Assembly (NCBI GenBank): GCA_905182545.1
Contig: CAJJBY010000009.1
Coordinates: 84,149-148,148 of the forward strand
DNA from: an uncultured Candidatus Puniceispirillum sp.
GTDB lineage: Bacteria > Pseudomonadota > Alphaproteobacteria > Puniceispirillales > Puniceispirillaceae
DNA length: 64,000 nt
Direction: 5' to 3'
The notes beneath the pieces were generated by a model. The model searched no databases. It worked only from the letters and a program-made list of their open reading frames with translations, and had not been told where the DNA came from. This document shows, in pieces, positions 55,874-63,999 of this stretch. Each line of letters starts with the position of its first letter. Positions within the stretch are counted from its first letter, which is position 1. The translations under genes were made by a program, and so were the position numbers.

Positions 55874-56359
55874 ATGGCAAAAGCAACGGCGAAACCAAAA
55901 CAACCAGTCTTTCTTGTTGTTGTTGATGATAGCGAGGAAATGCATCAGGCATTGCAATTTGCTTGTGGACGCGCCCGATCTGTAGGTGGTCGTGTGGCAT
56001 TGATGTATTGCATTGTTCCTGCTGAATTCGAATATTGGGCCGGTGTCGGTGAATTAATGCGCGAAGAAGCGCGTGTAGAAGCCGAAGCCAAGATGGCCAT
56101 CCATGCCGATTATGCGAAAAAGCTGACCAACGGAACACCAATCCTCTATGTCCGCGAAGGTGATATCCGTGACGAATTGTTGGAATTGATTGATCAGGAA
56201 CATGAGATTAGCCTTCTTGTTCTTGGTGCCGATACGCAGTCGGAAACGGCTGGCCCTTTGATTACGTTCCTGATGGCAAACGGCGCATCTCGTTGCCGTG
56301 TTCCCATTACTGTTGTTCCCGGGAATCTGACAGACGAACAGCTTGACGCTCTGTTCTAG
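55874..56359 (+). CDS. Universal stress protein (UspA family)
   Basis: A Usp domain of about 161 residues with QPVFLVVVDDSEEMHQALQFACGRARSVGGRVALMYCIVP and the ATP-site-like region LLVLGADTQSETAGPLITFLMANGASRCRVPITVVPG. It probably binds nucleotides and aids survival under stress. I start at ATG 55874 (MAKATAKP), because the track start 55802 is in the previous gene. Third in the TauE-TIGR02186-Usp run. The cyclophilin gene follows after 30 bases. Confidence 0.88.
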   Translation: MAKATAKPKQPVFLVVVDDSEEMHQALQFACGRARSVGGRVALMYCIVPAEFEYWAGVGELMREEARVEAEAKMAIHADYAKKLTNGTPILYVREGDIRDELLELIDQEHEISLLVLGADTQSETAGPLITFLMANGASRCRVPITVVPGNLTDEQLDALF

Positions 56360-56389
56360 TCACATTGCCTTTTCTGTAAGGATTTTGGT

Positions 56390-56905
56390 ATGAAGTCTTT
56401 TCTATTACGCCTGCTAGGAGTTGGATTTTTAATCATGAGTGAAACAAGCGTGGCCGCGACCGGGTCAAACCTTCTACTTGAAACAAGTCAGGGACAGATT
56501 GAAATCAAACTGCTTCCCGACATTGCCCCGAACCATGTTGCCCGCATTTCCGAACTGGCAGCGTCTGGATTTTATGACGGCATTATTTTCCATCGTGTCA
56601 TTCCAGGATTTATGGCGCAAACAGGCGATCCAACAGGCACCGGCATGGGCGGATCAGGAAGCAAATTAACAGCCGAATTTAGCGATTACGAATATCGCAA
56701 TGGCACTGTTGGTATGGCACGTTCGTCGAGCCCTGATAGCGGTGACAGCCAGTTCTTTATCTGCTTTGATGGCTGCGGCCACCTAACTGGTCAATATACT
56801 GTTTGGGGACAGGTTGAAAATGGCATGGATACAGTTCAAAAGCTGGCTGTTGGTGAGCCGCCTGCCGAACCCGATCAAATCATTTCAGCAAAATTAATCG
56901 ATTAG
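56390..56905 (+). CDS. Secreted cyclophilin-type peptidyl-prolyl isomerase
   Basis: This 171-residue isomerase has a hydrophobic leader (LLRLLGVGFLIMSETSVAATG) that could send it to the periplasm. Its catalytic region is GIIFHRVIPGFMAQTGDPTGTGMGGSG and FFICFDGCGHLTGQYTVWGQV. It speeds proline isomerisation in folding. The length and motifs are complete. A clear terminator follows. Whether the leader is cleaved is unproven. Confidence 0.9.
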   Translation: MKSFLLRLLGVGFLIMSETSVAATGSNLLLETSQGQIEIKLLPDIAPNHVARISELAASGFYDGIIFHRVIPGFMAQTGDPTGTGMGGSGSKLTAEFSDYEYRNGTVGMARSSSPDSGDSQFFICFDGCGHLTGQYTVWGQVENGMDTVQKLAVGEPPAEPDQIISAKLID

Positions 56906-56934
56906 GCAAACGCCAATCGCATGATCGCAAAACA

Positions 56935-56962
56935 AAAGCCGGACATTTGTCTGGCTTTTTTG
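56935..56962 (+). terminator. Intrinsic terminator after the cyclophilin gene
   Basis: AAAGCCGGAC pairs with GTCTGGCTTT around a short loop (one G-U pair), followed by TTTTTG. A strong rho-independent terminator. Confidence 0.85.
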
Positions 56963-57002
56963 TACCCCACTTCAAAACGCCCCGCATCAAGACACCCAAA
57001 TT

Positions 57003-57905
57003 TTACTGCGCCGGAACGGCAAGCCGCGCCGCCCGCGCCCGTGTTGTAAAATAAACCGCAATCCCGATCCATATCAGCCCAAAGGCCAGTAAATCACGCG
57101 GCATAAATTCTTCGGAAAAAACCACCACACCAAGCAAAAGCTGCATGGTGGGATTGCTGTAAAACAATAGGCTTGCCATCGTCATATTCAGCGCACGATT
57201 ACCCTTTAAAAACAGCACAAGCGGCAGAACCGTAATGCCACCAGCCAGCAGCGCCAGCGCAACATTGACCGCACCACCGCCAAAAAATGGCACTTGTCCA
57301 TTTGCCGCCATCCAAAATAGAAAGCCAATGGCAAAAGGCAGTAAAAATAGGGTCTCGACAAACAGCCCTTGCAAAGGATCTATATCCATCCGTTTGCGAA
57401 TGACGGCATAAAGCGAAAAGCTGCCAGCCAGCGCCAAAGAAATCCATGGCACATCCATAATCATCATCGCCTTTGCCATCACGCCAAGACAAACAAGCCC
57501 AATGGCAAGCCACGCCCATTTATCAAGCCGTTCGCCAAGCACAAGAATGCTAAGCAACACCGAGCAAAGCGGATAAATGAAATAGCCAAGCGCCGCCGAC
57601 ACCACCTGTCCGGTTTGCACGGCATAGACATAAACACCCCAATTCAGGGATAAAAAGAATGTTGTGATAAAAAAAATTAACAAATTCTTGCGCTGTTTGA
57701 TCGTTACCCAAATCTTGCCAAGCTGACCCGAAATCCAGCAAATGATAAACAGCAACACAGCCGACCAAAGCGATCGATGCGCGACAATTTCATAAGGATC
57801 GTCAACATCAATGAATTTGATATAAAGAGGAACAATTCCCCATAAAATTCCGGCACTTAGTGAGAAACAAATGCCAGCTGTACTGTTTTTCTTGGGATTT
57901 TCCAT
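57003..57905 (-). CDS. rarD: RarD-type EamA permease
   Basis: This protein of about 300 residues has ten hydrophobic spans in two repeats, typical of the DMT/EamA permeases. GICFSLSAGILWGIVPLYIKFIDVDDPYEIVAHRSLWSAVLLF is the RarD beginning (WG...PLY...E...HR..WS), and NWGVYVYAVQTGQVVSAALGYFIYPLCSVLLSILVLGERL is highly typical. RarD relates to chloramphenicol sensitivity, substrate unproven. The start is 57905 (MENPKKNS); the track start 57935 (MSQFGGGW) is possible. It is divergent from the cold-shock gene. Confidence 0.88.
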   Translation of the reverse strand: MENPKKNSTAGICFSLSAGILWGIVPLYIKFIDVDDPYEIVAHRSLWSAVLLFIICWISGQLGKIWVTIKQRKNLLIFFITTFFLSLNWGVYVYAVQTGQVVSAALGYFIYPLCSVLLSILVLGERLDKWAWLAIGLVCLGVMAKAMMIMDVPWISLALAGSFSLYAVIRKRMDIDPLQGLFVETLFLLPFAIGFLFWMAANGQVPFFGGGAVNVALALLAGGITVLPLVLFLKGNRALNMTMASLLFYSNPTMQLLLGVVVFSEEFMPRDLLAFGLIWIGIAVYFTTRARAARLAVPAQ

Positions 57906-58051
57906 AAATCGCCATCCACCACCAAATTGCGACATTCATTGATCATTTAGATTGAAATCAGGCCATCGCTTTAGGCGTTACGACCCCTTCATTTTTACGC
58001 AGACAAACAGTCCCGACGCCAGCACTCAAGCCATCGAAGATCATTTATTGT

Positions 58052-58082
58052 TTGACATTATATATTGCTGTTCCCATATGTA
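58052..58082 (+). promoter_or_regulatory. Candidate promoter for the cold-shock gene
   Basis: A perfect -35 TTGACA (58052-58057) is followed, after 17-19 bases, by CATATG or TATGTA. This would leave a leader of about 115-125 bases before the ATG at 58208, as is usual for cspA-type genes. The interval 57906-58207 holds only this promoter and the leader. Confidence 0.45.
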
Positions 58083-58207
58083 TTCTGCCGAAAAGGCTTT
58101 ATGAGACTAGAATCCAACGAAGGATCGATGCCACATAGAAGTCGTGTTAAAAAGATAATGGGCTTGGATCACCGGCAGATCAAGGCTGAAGTTGGAGACT
58201 AGATAAT

Positions 58208-58417
58208 ATGGCACAGGGTACTGTGAAGTGGTTTAACACCCAAAAAGGTTATGGCTTTATCAATCCAGATGATGACGGCAATGATGTATTTGTACATATC
58301 ACTGCTGTCCAGAATTCAGGCCTGAACGGTTTGAACGAAGGTCAGAAGGTATCTTACGAACTCGAAGAACAGCGTAACGGCAAAATGGCCGCCGTTGGTC
58401 TTTCAGTCGTCGAGTAA
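58208..58417 (+). CDS. cspA: Cold-shock domain protein
   Basis: This 69-residue OB-fold protein has RNP1 KGYGFI (about 13-18) and RNP2 VFVHIT (about 28-33) in GTVKWFNTQKGYGFINPDDDGNDVFVHIT. Such proteins bind single-stranded RNA and act as RNA chaperones, often with cold-inducible long leaders. A long leader and a perfect terminator (58483-58515) bracket the gene, so it is a single-gene transcript. The start has GGAG upstream in TTGGAGACTAGATA. Confidence 0.95.
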   Translation: MAQGTVKWFNTQKGYGFINPDDDGNDVFVHITAVQNSGLNGLNEGQKVSYELEEQRNGKMAAVGLSVVE

Positions 58418-58482
58418 GCTATCGCCTTATGCGATAAAACAAATTGTACTTTGGCCATGTTAATCATGGACTAAATGCAGGT

Positions 58483-58515
58483 AGGTCGCCCGATGATGTG
58501 GGGCGACCTTTTTTT
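58483..58515 (+). terminator. Strong terminator after the cold-shock gene
   Basis: AGGTCGCCC pairs perfectly with GGGCGACCT (9 bp) around GATGATGTG, followed by a run of Ts. Confidence 0.92.
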
Positions 58516-58576
58516 GGCTGTTCAGGCTCGGCTTGATTGGGCGGCAGCGCAACAGGATCATGAATTCGATAGCGAA

Positions 58577-58741
58577 GCACCAGATAATGAAGCACCTACT
58601 CCATAAGGGTGATAAAAACTGGCTAGCCGCAATCGCCACCAGCAGGGAATCTGCTTCAAAACTCGAGAAAATGTCTGATGCGACCCCGCTTGTTGTCAGA
58701 ATAAAGCTGAACTCGCCAATTTGTGGCGCGACCATTTGCAT
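58577..58741 (-). pseudogene. Fragment of a CPA2/KefB-type cation:proton antiporter
   Basis: One minus frame reads APQIGEFSFILTTSGVASDI, then ADSLLVAIAASQFLSPLW. The pattern QIGEFSFIL is characteristic of KefB/RosB membrane antiporters, and the following hydrophobic stretch fits their next span. The frame has a stop just upstream and no nucleotide-binding domain, so only about 55 codons remain. The rest of ORF 58460..58741 is non-homologous and runs into the cspA terminator. It is a decayed relic next to the DmdA-like gene. Confidence 0.55.
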
Positions 58742-58773
58742 GACCGCCCCTCACGCAACCCTCCGCGCAATCC

Positions 58774-59883
58774 CTAAAGAAAAGGAAGCGGCACGATTCT
58801 GGCTGACCGCGGGCCATCATCCATATAGATTGTTACCGTTTGCCCCTTGTCAATCGGGGCGGTTGACACCATACCAACGCCAATATTTTCACCAACGCGC
58901 GGTGAGTAAACACAAGCACTAACATAGCCAGCATTTTCCCCGTCAAAGCTGACCAAAAGCCGGTCTTCATTTGTTGCGGCAAGGGTTGGACCATCAATGA
59001 TGAACCCCATGAACCTGCGGCTGATACCCACCTTTTTCATGGCGATCAGCGCATCCTTGCCAATAAAATCATGTGGCTGGTCGAGCGCGATGAATTTATC
59101 CATGCCAAGTTCAAATGGGTTGGTTCTGGAATCAGTATCAGCACCATAGGAAATCAGGCCACTTTCAATCCGTTCAATGTAATTTGGCGCACCCGGCCCA
59201 ATATTATAAGGCTTGCCAGCTTCGGCAACACGCGCCCACAAATCATCGCCGCGGTTAAAATCACGAAGATATAGCTCATAGCCGCCTTGCTTTGACCAGC
59301 CAGAGCGCGCCACAACCAGCGGAATGCCATCAAGTTCAGTGGCGCGAAATCCAAAATATTTCAATTCACGAACCCAATCACCGAACAAGTCAGACACGAC
59401 ATCAACTGCCTTTGGCCCTTGAATGCCAAGCGGCGAGACATCCGGCTCATAAACATCGACATCGAGCTTTAACGTGCCAGCAACAGCGCTTGCCCATAAT
59501 TGAATATCGCTATCGGCAATTGACAGCCAGATTTCATCTTCAGCCACTTGCATCAATACCGGATCATTGATGATTGCGCCGCTGTGATTGCAGATTGGTA
59601 CATATTTTCCCTGCCCAATGACCAAACCATCAAGATTGCGCGGGGTCAGCAACCGCGCCAATGCCAGCGCGTCCGGCCCTTTCAGCGCAACCTGCCGCTC
59701 AACCGCAACATCCCACATGGCGACATCACTGATCAGCCGGTGATATTCAGCCTCCGGATCGCCATAGCTTGTTGGCATATACATATGATTATAGACACTA
59801 GCCGCGGTCAGACCGGCCTTACAGCTCGCCTGAAAAAACGGGCTTTTGCGAACCCGCGCACCAATTGATAATTGTACCGCCAT
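58774..59883 (-). CDS. dmdA: GcvT-family protein resembling DMSP demethylase DmdA
   Basis: This 369-residue protein is of the GcvT/DmdA group, which moves a methyl or one-carbon unit to tetrahydrofolate. Features strongly like DmdA are TAASVYNHMYMPTSY, MWDVAVERQVALKGPDALALARLLTPRNL, then YEPDVSPLGIQGPKAVDVV and ARSGWSKQGGYELYLRDF, IERIESGLISYGADTD and IGVGMVS at the end. The length matches the Pelagibacter enzyme. In the sea DmdA removes the first methyl of DMSP. Paralogues that act on other substrates also exist, so the exact substrate is inferred. A decayed antiporter fragment lies downstream and threonine aldolase upstream on the same strand. Confidence 0.72.
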   Translation of the reverse strand: MAVQLSIGARVRKSPFFQASCKAGLTAASVYNHMYMPTSYGDPEAEYHRLISDVAMWDVAVERQVALKGPDALALARLLTPRNLDGLVIGQGKYVPICNHSGAIINDPVLMQVAEDEIWLSIADSDIQLWASAVAGTLKLDVDVYEPDVSPLGIQGPKAVDVVSDLFGDWVRELKYFGFRATELDGIPLVVARSGWSKQGGYELYLRDFNRGDDLWARVAEAGKPYNIGPGAPNYIERIESGLISYGADTDSRTNPFELGMDKFIALDQPHDFIGKDALIAMKKVGISRRFMGFIIDGPTLAATNEDRLLVSFDGENAGYVSACVYSPRVGENIGVGMVSTAPIDKGQTVTIYMDDGPRSARIVPLPFL

Positions 59884-60003
59884 GACAGCCTTTCAAAAAC
59901 AGACAACTAACCACTCTAAACCGGCATGATGCATGCCATAAGTTAGGCCGAAGCAATTATTCCCTTTACGCCATCTTATCGGCTGTTTTTGTTCAAATGC
60001 GCC

Positions 60004-61053
60004 CTATTGAAAAAAATTAGCAAGTTCAGCAGCAAATTGATCAGCCGCTTTCACATCAATATCAAGATGGGTAACAAGCCGGATCACGCGATCACCACCA
60101 CCAAGTAAAATGCCACGCGACGCTAAATGCGTCCGAAGCGGGTCTGCCGCCCCTTCGGGAACCGCCATAAACAACATATTTGTTTCAACCAGATCAGCAT
60201 CAACCGCGATTGGCCCAATTTCATTCAACTGATCGGCAAGTCGCCGCGCCATCGCATGATCATCGGCAAGCCGGTCAACATGGTGATTAAGCGCATAAAT
60301 ACCAGCCGCCGCTAGAATACCAACCTGACGCATGCCACCGCCAACCAATTTGCGCATCCGGCGCGCCCGTGCAATAAAATCATGAGAGCCAACAAGAACC
60401 GATCCCGCCGGTGTGCCAAGCCCCTTTGAGAGGCATAGGGACACACTATCAACCGGATCAACAATCTGCTTGGCAGGCACACCAAGCTTGACCGCCGCAT
60501 TCATCAACCTTGCCCCATCAAGGTGCACGCCAAGCCCACTATCTTTTCCAGCTTTGGCAAGACTCGCAATAACCTCCACATCATGGACATGACCAGATAT
60601 GGTATTTTCAAGACATAGCAAACGGCTAATCGGGCAATGCGGATCGTCCGGCTTGACGGCCTTGGTGATTTGCGATGGTGTCATCAAACCACGATGGTCG
60701 GTTCCAATCGCCTCCATCATCACGCCGCCAAGAACCGAAACACCGCCAGCCTCATAGCGATGAACATGATAGCAATCACCGACCAGCAATTCATCACCGC
60801 GTTGGCAATGTGATAATAGCGCGACAAGATTAGACTGGGTACCACTCGCAACAAATAGACCAGCCTGTTTGCCAAGAAGCGTAGCAACCCTGTCCTGAAG
60901 TTCATTGACCGTGGGGTCATCCCCATAAACATCATCACCCACATCGGCTGTTGCCATGGCTTGGCGCATTGCCGCTGTTGGTTTTGTTACAGTGTCGCTT
61001 CTAAGATCGATAAGCGCCGGTTTATTATGCAAGGCCGCGTCGTGATAATTCAT
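60004..61053 (-). CDS. ltaE: Low-specificity L-threonine aldolase
   Basis: This PLP enzyme splits threonine or allo-threonine to glycine and acetaldehyde. The sequence LIDLRSDTVTKPTAAMRQAMATADVGDDVYGDDPTVNEL is typical, as are ASGTQSNLVALLSHC and HLDGARLMNAAVKLG. The PLP Lys is about 210 in SVSLCLSKGLGTPAGSVLVG. The 349-residue length is normal. The start overlaps the reductase stop by 4 bases. The DmdA-like gene follows 120 bases downstream, which may give a one-carbon or glycine link. Confidence 0.94.
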   Translation of the reverse strand: MNYHDAALHNKPALIDLRSDTVTKPTAAMRQAMATADVGDDVYGDDPTVNELQDRVATLLGKQAGLFVASGTQSNLVALLSHCQRGDELLVGDCYHVHRYEAGGVSVLGGVMMEAIGTDHRGLMTPSQITKAVKPDDPHCPISRLLCLENTISGHVHDVEVIASLAKAGKDSGLGVHLDGARLMNAAVKLGVPAKQIVDPVDSVSLCLSKGLGTPAGSVLVGSHDFIARARRMRKLVGGGMRQVGILAAAGIYALNHHVDRLADDHAMARRLADQLNEIGPIAVDADLVETNMLFMAVPEGAADPLRTHLASRGILLGGGDRVIRLVTHLDIDVKAADQFAAELANFFQ

Positions 61054-62286
61054 TTTTTATTACCTGCCGCAATAAAGGCCTTGAGATCAAAATCGCAATT
61101 GCCAATATCGTCAGGATCAGGCGACAGCGCAAGATCAAGGCATTTCTTGCCAAGCATATAGCCTGCCGGGTCACGAACAGCCTCAACCGCGGCCAATTGC
61201 CCTTTATCACCATAGCTCCAGACGGAAAAACCACCTTCGCGTTTCCCCGGCCGCATCTGATGGCGCAGATCGGGCGATGCCAGCGGCACAATACCTGCCG
61301 ATTGTAGGCGAACATCAAATTGTTCTGACCAGAACCACGGCGCTGCAATTGCTGGTTGGGCAAGGCCGCAAATTGCAGCCGCAGCCCGTACCGCGGTCAT
61401 TTGAGCATTATCAACCGATTCGATACGCAAAGCCGAACCATCAATCAGCGCCACATCACCAATCGCAAAAATATCCTGAACCGAGCTTTGCATCATTGCA
61501 TCAACCAGAATGCCATTGCCCGTCATAATTCCCCGCTGACTCTGCCAGATCCAGATCAGGTAGAACGCCAATACCGACAAGCAATAATTCAGCCACAATT
61601 TGGCTGCCATCATCAAGCTGCACACCGATAAAGGCACCGTCTTTTTGCAAAATTTCCTGACAATTTGCACCAATATGCAGCCCAACATCATGACTTTGAT
61701 GCAATTCGGCAAAAAACGCCGAAATCTGCGGGCTTGCCACCCGCGCTAACAGCCGGTCAGCCATTTCAATCACATCAACGCGAAGTCCAAGCTTGGTCAA
61801 GCTTGCCGCAACTTCCAGTCCGATATAACCGCCGCCAATCACCACAGCATGCTGGCGACCCGAAACCGCCTCGCGCAAAGCATGTGCATCATCAGGATGG
61901 CGAAGCACAAACACCCCATCAAGACTAGCCGCCGCCGCAAGCTGTCGCGGCACCGCGCCAGTTGCAAGCACCAGCTTGTCATAGCAATGCTGACTGCCAT
62001 CATCGAGATTTAGTTTTTTTTGCAGCGGATCAATCGACAACGCATCCCGCCCATCAAGCAACTCAATATCATGTGCGGCAAACCAATCGGGTCGCCGTAA
62101 AAGAAATTTGGCATCATCATGACCATCCGCCTGCAAAAAAGCCTTTGATAATGGCGGGCGTTCAAGCGGCGCACCAACCAGCCGGTCTATGATGCAGATT
62201 CGGCCAGCATAACCATTTGCCCGCAATTGTTCAGCGCAGGAAATCCCTGCATGACTGGCACCAACAATATTGATTTGATCTGCCAT
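61050..62286 (-). CDS. FAD-dependent ferredoxin/rubredoxin-type reductase, interrupted by a one-base frameshift
   Basis: An NAD(P)H-dependent flavoprotein reductase. The N-terminal ORF has QINIVGASHAGISCAEQLR (FAD GxGxxG-like), APLERPPLSKAFL, and the NAD site VVIGGGYIGLEVAASLTKLG. The second ORF resumes as GIMTGNGILVDAMMQSSVQDIFAIGDVALI and continues to the C-terminus. Removing one base of CCCC at 61531-61534 joins SAG-IMTG. About 412 residues. It lacks its own electron-carrier gene nearby and overlaps ltaE by 4 bases. A role with DMSP or amino-acid oxygenases is possible but unproven. Confidence 0.88.
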
Positions 62287-62312
62287 GATAATCCTATCCG
62301 CAAATTCCAGAG

Positions 62313-63057
62313 TTAGCGCAAAGACCGCTGCGCCATTAAGGCAGGCAATTGGTTAATCCTGCCAATAACATTCTCGTGATGAATATCTTGATGTGGGCGG
62401 TTGTCAACGCTGTCGGCAACACAGATGAAATCACCTGCCTTTGCCGCAATGGCCGCGCCATAATCAGCCATCGTATCACCGACCATAATGCTTGCCGCTG
62501 GCGTCACACCGGCAATCTGACAACAATGCAAAAATCCGTGCGGCTCAGGTTTTGACCCAAAGCCACTATCCGCACCAACTACTGTACAAAATAAATCCAG
62601 AACGCCAATATCCTGCATGCTTCTTTTGGCGCTGCTTTCGCTGTCGTTGGTCAGAATCGCAAGCCGATAGCCAACCTTGTGAAGCTGGCGAAGTGGCGCT
62701 TCAACCTCGCCTTTTGGCACGGTTTGATTGCGCCCATGCCGATCGACCAATATCTGCACATCCTGTTGATAGCGATCATCTTGATCAAGCTTGATCATAT
62801 GGCTTGGCAGCATTTTCTGCCAACAGCTGCGAATATCAGCAAAAGAACCCGCGGCAAAAATACCGCGTGAGTCAATTTGGCCGGCAGCTTCATCAACGCC
62901 AATTGCCGACAGCAATTCATCACCCGCCAATATCGCCATCCCAATCATCGGGAATACGGCTTGCTGTATAATGCGCCACAGCCCGCGCAACCGGCAGCCA
63001 TGTCGCCTCCAGATCAAGGATCACCCCATCTTTATCAAACACGATTAAATCAGTCAT
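62313..63057 (-). CDS. HAD-family phosphatase, interrupted by a one-base frameshift
   Basis: A phosphoglycolate-phosphatase-like HAD hydrolase. The true N-terminus, not in the ORF track, reads MTDLIVFDKDGVILDLEATW and continues LPVARAVAHYTASRIPDDW, holding the nucleophile Asp in FDKDGV. After the frame change it continues as MAILAGDELLSAIGVDEAAG. The rest has AILTNDSESSAK and the motif IV MVGDTMADYGAAIAAKAG. Removing one base from CCC at 62940-62942 joins the parts. About 247 residues. It is 26 bases upstream of the reductase. Substrate unknown. Confidence 0.85.
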
Positions 63058-63183
63058 CAATATCCACAGCCCATAAACGGGGCTCAAAAAGTGCGGCCCA
63101 ATAAAATGGACGGGAAATATCTTGCCTGATAGAATGACCTATCTTGCCGCCATAACCAAGCCGCTTTTGCAAAATACCGCCGG

Positions 63184-63999
63184 TCATTCACTGGCAATAA
63201 TAAAGCTTCGCCCTGCAAGCCGCGCATAGGCGGTCATGATCTGCCCATCATCACACATCTGACGAGCAAGGCAAGCGCCAGCGGCAAGCGCATGATCAAT
63301 TTCACCTGCGCTCAAAGGGCCAACATCAACGGTAATAAGCTGGTCTTTTAAATCACTATCGGGCACAAGGCTGGCCGCAGGCTGGCGTGTAATTGCCGGT
63401 GACGATATGGTGATCGCATTGGCAATCAAACTGGCGGCAACATCAGCAGCAGCCGCATTTTGCGCCAACACCGTAACGGAATCTGCAATCCCAAGTGATA
63501 GGCTTCGCCCCCGCCAACCGCTTGTCGCAATACCGCCAATGCGATCATGATCATGCAGCCTGATCCGGCCATGAAGGGGCATGCGCCCGCCATCACCACC
63601 CGAAGCCGCCATTGCTAAATCGCTAAGATGCGTGTCACGGTCATCGGCAATGCCTATATCGAAAAAGGCCTCCTCGCCAAGATATAGCGCGATATCGCCG
63701 CCATTATTGACCGAAGCCCGATAGAGCTGATCGCCCATTGCCAGCAAAATTTCATCGGCAACGCTTCCCGCCACGGCAATCATTGGGGTGATGAAATCAG
63801 CCTTGTCATGGCGCGGCAAATGCGGGTTGATCGCCACCACCATGCGTTTGGCAACTGGCCCTTTTAGGCTGTTGATAATGGTGGGGTCGGCTGGCAATCG
63901 CAGCATCGTCAATTCATCGACCAACAGATCAAGAAGGCCGCAAAACGCATCTGCTGCGCGGGCATAGGCGGCGGCGACTTCGGCTTTGTCGCCTTCAGC
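63184..63999 (-). CDS. UPF0280 family protein (5' end beyond the right window edge)
   Basis: The ORF is open to the window edge, so the start is outside. Readable protein includes AYARAADAFCGLLDLLVDELTML before the track start. The main part, FITPMIAVAGSVADEILLAM, ASVNNGGDIALYLGEEAFFDIGI and GGIATSGWRGRSLSLGIADSVTVLA, then DVAASLIANAI, is a good match to UPF0280, a family distantly related to ApbE flavin transferases. Function unknown. It lies upstream of the HAD gene on the same strand, separated by 126 bases. No frame break is visible. Confidence 0.85.
   Translation of the reverse strand, partial: AEGDKAEVAAAYARAADAFCGLLDLLVDELTMLRLPADPTIINSLKGPVAKRMVVAINPHLPRHDKADFITPMIAVAGSVADEILLAMGDQLYRASVNNGGDIALYLGEEAFFDIGIADDRDTHLSDLAMAASGGDGGRMPLHGRIRLHDHDRIGGIATSGWRGRSLSLGIADSVTVLAQNAAAADVAASLIANAITISSPAITRQPAASLVPDSDLKDQLITVDVGPLSAGEIDHALAAGACLARQMCDDGQIMTAYARLAGRSFIIASE

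Noticed and set aside
1626-63057. Programmed ribosomal frameshifting as the reason for the broken genes
   Set aside because: The breaks occur in many unrelated genes without a common slippery site plus structure, need shifts in both directions, and none of the families is known for programmed frameshifting.
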